This document shows positions 6,250 to 8,275 of a stretch of DNA of 8,275 nt, one piece after another. Source of the DNA: Bacteroidota bacterium (GTDB lineage Bacteria; Bacteroidota; Ignavibacteria; Ignavibacteriales; Ignavibacteriaceae). Where the stretch lies: the NCBI GenBank assembly GCA_021778375.1, contig JAJYCM010000113.1, forward strand, positions 1 to 8,275, written 5' to 3'. A model generated the notes under the pieces. It was not told the origin of the DNA and ran no database searches. It saw only the letters and a list, made by a program, of their open reading frames with translations. Positions within the stretch are counted from its first letter, which is position 1. Every line of letters starts with the position of its first letter. Both the position numbers and the translations under genes were made by a program.

Positions 6250-7301
6250 TTTACCCTAAAAATTTACTTATTGTTCGTACCGACAGAATCGGCGATGTCG
6301 TTTTGGCGCTGCCTATGGCAGAAATAATAAAGAAGTATTATCCGGAATGTAAAGTAACATTCCTCGTAAAAAGTTATACGGAAAGCTTAGTAAAGGATCA
6401 TCCGTTTATTGATGAAATTATGGTGCTGAAAGAGAACAATGGTAAAGTTAATTTTTACAACAATATAAAACAGATTTCGGAAAACAAATACGATTATTCT
6501 ATTATAGTTTACCCGACTTTTTTAATTTCGTTAATAATCTTTTTCTCCGGAATAAAACAGCGCATCGGTACAGGTTACCGGTGGTACTCGTTTTTGTTTA
6601 ACAGAAGGATTTTCATCCACAGACAGTTTGCAGAGAAGCATGAGCTTGAATTCAATATCGAACTATTGAAGCAAATAAATATTTATGAAAGTATCTCAAG
6701 AGAAAATATTTCTTTTAATCTGCAAATAAATCCGGATAGCGAGAGATTTGTAGATAAAATTTTTTCTGAAAATGAAATAGATAAAAACAAACCCATTATT
6801 ATCGTCCACCCCGGAAGCGGCGGAAGTGCAGAAGATTTACCTGTAGGAAAATTTAAAGAGCTTTTAAATATGTTGGATTCTGGATTAAATGCTCAAATAA
6901 TTTTAACTGGCAGCAAATCAGAATTTGATTTATGCGAAGAATTAAAAATCAGTCACGCAATAAAAAATTTTGCAGGACAATTTGATCTGGCGAAGTTGAT
7001 TGCATTAATAAATAATAGTGATATTTTTATTTCCAATTCCACAGGACCCTTACACATAGCAGCGGCGTTAGGAAAATACGTTGTGGGATTTTATCCAAAA
7101 ATTTTAGCATGTTCTGCCCAAAGATGGGGACCCTATTCAAAAAAGAGTTTAGTTTTTGTACCGGAAATACATTGTGAAAATTGCACGAAACAGCAGTGTG
7201 AAAAACTGCATTGCATGGATTCAATCGACATGAAAAATGTTTTTGTAAAAATTAATAATCTTTATAAGTTTATAGTTGAGAACGGAGAAATTAATGCTTA
7301 A
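6246..7301 (+). CDS. Family 9 glycosyltransferase (ADP-heptose:LPS heptosyltransferase-like)
   Basis: This 351-residue GT-B fold enzyme is expected at the cytosolic face of the inner membrane, transferring a heptose-like sugar onto the lipid A-core. The N-terminal LLIVRTDRIGDVVLALP (7-23) carries Asp17, the equivalent of the catalytic Asp13 of WaaC. The donor-binding half has HPGSGGSAEDLP (188-199), ILTGSKSE (219-226), and SNSTGPLHIAAALGK (263-277), where Asn replaces the Asp often seen in this position in WaaC/WaaF. A C-terminal four-cysteine set (310, 313, 318, 323; HCENCTKQQCEKLHCM) is common in GT9 proteins. The sugar and acceptor cannot be assigned, so no waa symbol is given. Its start overlaps the mpg stop (ATGA at 6246-6249), and its end overlaps the DUF3108 start by 8 bp, so the three genes are probably one translationally coupled operon. 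Confidence 0.9.
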   Translation: MIYPKNLLIVRTDRIGDVVLALPMAEIIKKYYPECKVTFLVKSYTESLVKDHPFIDEIMVLKENNGKVNFYNNIKQISENKYDYSIIVYPTFLISLIIFFSGIKQRIGTGYRWYSFLFNRRIFIHRQFAEKHELEFNIELLKQINIYESISRENISFNLQINPDSERFVDKIFSENEIDKNKPIIIVHPGSGGSAEDLPVGKFKELLNMLDSGLNAQIILTGSKSEFDLCEELKISHAIKNFAGQFDLAKLIALINNSDIFISNSTGPLHIAAALGKYVVGFYPKILACSAQRWGPYSKKSLVFVPEIHCENCTKQQCEKLHCMDSIDMKNVFVKINNLYKFIVENGEINA

Positions 7302-8097
7302 AAATCGAAGTCTGATAATATCGCTTCTAATTATTTTGCCGATGCTAAATTGGGGAAGTAATACTTTCTCTTTTGGAGGAAACGACTTCCGCAAAATAAA
7401 AAATGATGCTTTTAAAGTCGGGGAAAAATTAACATTTGCGGTAAAATATGGATTTGTTACTGCAGGTATCGCAACGATGGCAATTCCGCGGATAAAAGAA
7501 ATTTCCGGCAGGAAGGTTTATAACATTACCTTTGATGTTAACTCTGTTCCAAGCTTTGATTGGATTTATAAAGTGAGAGATCATTACGAAACTTACATGG
7601 ATGTTGAAGGGCTATTTCCTTGGCGATTTGAACAGCATATTCGCGAAGGGAAATATAGCAGAGATTTTTCAGCATTTTTTGATCAACGAAACGGAAAAGC
7701 TAAAACTACCGGCGGCGAATATAAAATTCCGAAGTACGTGAACGATATAGTCTCCGCATTTTATTTAGCGAGGACTTTTGATTATTCAAAATTGAAAGTG
7801 AACAGCAGCATTTATCTTCAAAATTTTTATAAGGATTCCGTTTACAGTCTTGAAGTAAAATATTTAGGTAAACAAACAGTTACGGTTACTGCCGGCACAT
7901 TTAATTGTATATTGGTTGAACCTATTGTTAAAAAAGGCGGACTTTTCAAGAGTGAAGGAAGTATTTTCGTTTGGCTAAGCGATGACAATTTGAAAATTCC
8001 GGTAAAAGTAAAGACAAAAGTTTTAATCGGCTCTATTGATGCTGACCTTACAAGTTACGAAGGATTAGCGGGTCATCTTACTTCAAAAGTAAATTAA
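7294..8097 (+). CDS. Exported DUF3108-family protein
   Basis: From the ATG at 7294 this encodes 267 residues. A GGAG at 7284-7287 with 6-bp spacing supports this start over an in-frame TTG at 7276. An N-terminal signal peptide (basic MLKNR, hydrophobic to about residue 20, cleavage near 24-27) targets it to the periplasm or outer membrane; no lipobox Cys is present. The mature part has DUF3108 landmarks: FKVGEKLTFAVKYGFVTAGIA (about 40-60), FDWIYKVRDHYETYMD (about 88-103), DIVSAFYLART (about 151-161), and a late VTAGTFNCILVEP segment. The predicted beta-rich fold resembles proteins that handle lipid or envelope material, but the family has no settled function. Being coupled to a GT9 gene suggests a role in LPS or outer-membrane biogenesis; that is inference. 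The MITE-like element starts 1 bp after its stop. Confidence 0.85.
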   Translation: MLKNRSLIISLLIILPMLNWGSNTFSFGGNDFRKIKNDAFKVGEKLTFAVKYGFVTAGIATMAIPRIKEISGRKVYNITFDVNSVPSFDWIYKVRDHYETYMDVEGLFPWRFEQHIREGKYSRDFSAFFDQRNGKAKTTGGEYKIPKYVNDIVSAFYLARTFDYSKLKVNSSIYLQNFYKDSVYSLEVKYLGKQTVTVTAGTFNCILVEPIVKKGGLFKSEGSIFVWLSDDNLKIPVKVKTKVLIGSIDADLTSYEGLAGHLTSKVN

Positions 8098-8098
8098 T

Positions 8099-8217
8099 AA
8101 CTCATGTTACGCAGACAATTTCAAATATAAAGGAAGTGAAGTGCAAAACCTCGGAGGTTTAGGAAAACCTCCGAGGTTTCTCGCTATGTAATAATAACCT
8201 TTTGCGTAATATCAGTT
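8099..8217. mobile_element. MITE-like element with imperfect terminal inverted repeats
   Basis: The left end 8099-8112 (AACTCATGTTACGC) and the right end 8204-8217 (GCGTAATATCAGTT) are reverse complements at 12 of 14 positions. They enclose about 90 bp with no reading frame and a strong central hairpin. The left end also matches, in reverse, a solo motif at 2573-2585 (13 of 13). About 119 bp, paired ends and no transposase are the signs of a miniature inverted-repeat element that depends on a transposase elsewhere. I cannot see a convincing target-site duplication, so this remains a probable assignment. Confidence 0.5.
8146..8179 (+). terminator. Perfect 15-bp hairpin, possible terminator of the mpg operon
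   Basis: AAACCTCGGAGGTTT (8146-8160) and AAACCTCCGAGGTTT (8165-8179) are perfect reverse complements around the loop AGGA. Each arm is itself nearly palindromic, so a cruciform or two small hairpins are also possible. It is 48 bp after the DUF3108 stop and would be a stable RNA hairpin, but only TTTC follows the stem, so intrinsic termination may be weak. It forms the core of the MITE-like element, which may be its main origin. Confidence 0.5.
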
Positions 8218-8243
8218 AATAAACTGGATTTATGCTGAAATAG

Positions 8244-8275
8244 CTTTTGGAATGATGGAGTAGTTATGGAATGTT
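8244..8275 (+). repeat. Partial copy of the GGAATRATGGAGTA repeat, cut by the window edge
   Basis: CTTTTGGAATGATGGAGTA followed by TATGGAATGTT repeats, with a small insertion, the reversed right arm and loop of the 2495-2569 inverted repeat. It runs off the right edge, so an inverted partner may lie just beyond. In both places the repeat sits close to a GCGTAA-type end motif (3 bp away at 2573, about 30 bp away at 8204). Confidence 0.5.

Noticed and set aside
7276..7293. TTG start six codons upstream for the DUF3108 protein
   Set aside because: The ATG at 7294 has GGAG at proper spacing and gives a normal signal peptide; the TTG adds an acidic residue ahead of it.

Overview
The window is an AT-rich bacterial chromosome segment in which every convincing gene lies on the + strand. 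An outer-membrane LPS-assembly lipoprotein (LptE), a family 9 (heptosyltransferase-like) glycosyltransferase and a signal-peptide-bearing DUF3108 protein point to a diderm. Weak or absent Shine-Dalgarno sequences before several starts, the receiver-less sigma-54 activator placed just before lptE, and palindrome-rich intergenic repeats fit the Bacteroidota/Chlorobi/Ignavibacteria group. I favour an Ignavibacteria-like organism. This is inference from gene style and order; there is no rRNA or marker gene to settle it.

Layout. (1) Positions 3-1114: the 3' part of a TPR-like/SPOR-domain envelope protein cut by the window edge, then a metallo-beta-lactamase-fold hydrolase that stops halfway through its domain, exactly where a perfect hairpin repeat (1076-1095) begins. 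(2) 1115-1310: AT-rich gap with nothing recognisable. (3) 1311-2426: sigma-54 AAA+ activator with a Fis-type HTH and no sensory domain. (4) 2427-2631: gap filled by an imperfect inverted repeat plus one copy of a 13-bp end motif. (5) 2632-5380: lptE, a membrane-embedded processive-type family 2 glycosyltransferase, and a cytosolic TPR protein, closely spaced like an operon. (6) 5381-5634: GC-richer, palindrome-rich repeat. (7) 5635-8097: a 3-methyladenine DNA glycosylase (AAG/Mpg type), a GT9 glycosyltransferase and a DUF3108 protein, each overlapping the next by a few bases, so probably co-translated. (8) 8098-8275: a MITE-like element with imperfect terminal inverted repeats around a 15-bp perfect hairpin, then another copy of the repeat seen upstream of lptE.

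Functionally most of the window concerns the cell envelope: LPS transport (LptE), sugar polymer synthesis or transfer (GT2, GT9), an exported DUF3108 protein and a SPOR protein. A DNA repair enzyme is embedded at the head of the last operon. I see no phage, CRISPR, toxin-antitoxin or defence system and no convincing undescribed multi-gene system. The most informative unexplained signals are the intergenic repeats, one of which appears to have truncated a gene and two of which share sequence motifs on opposite strands about 5.5 kb apart.
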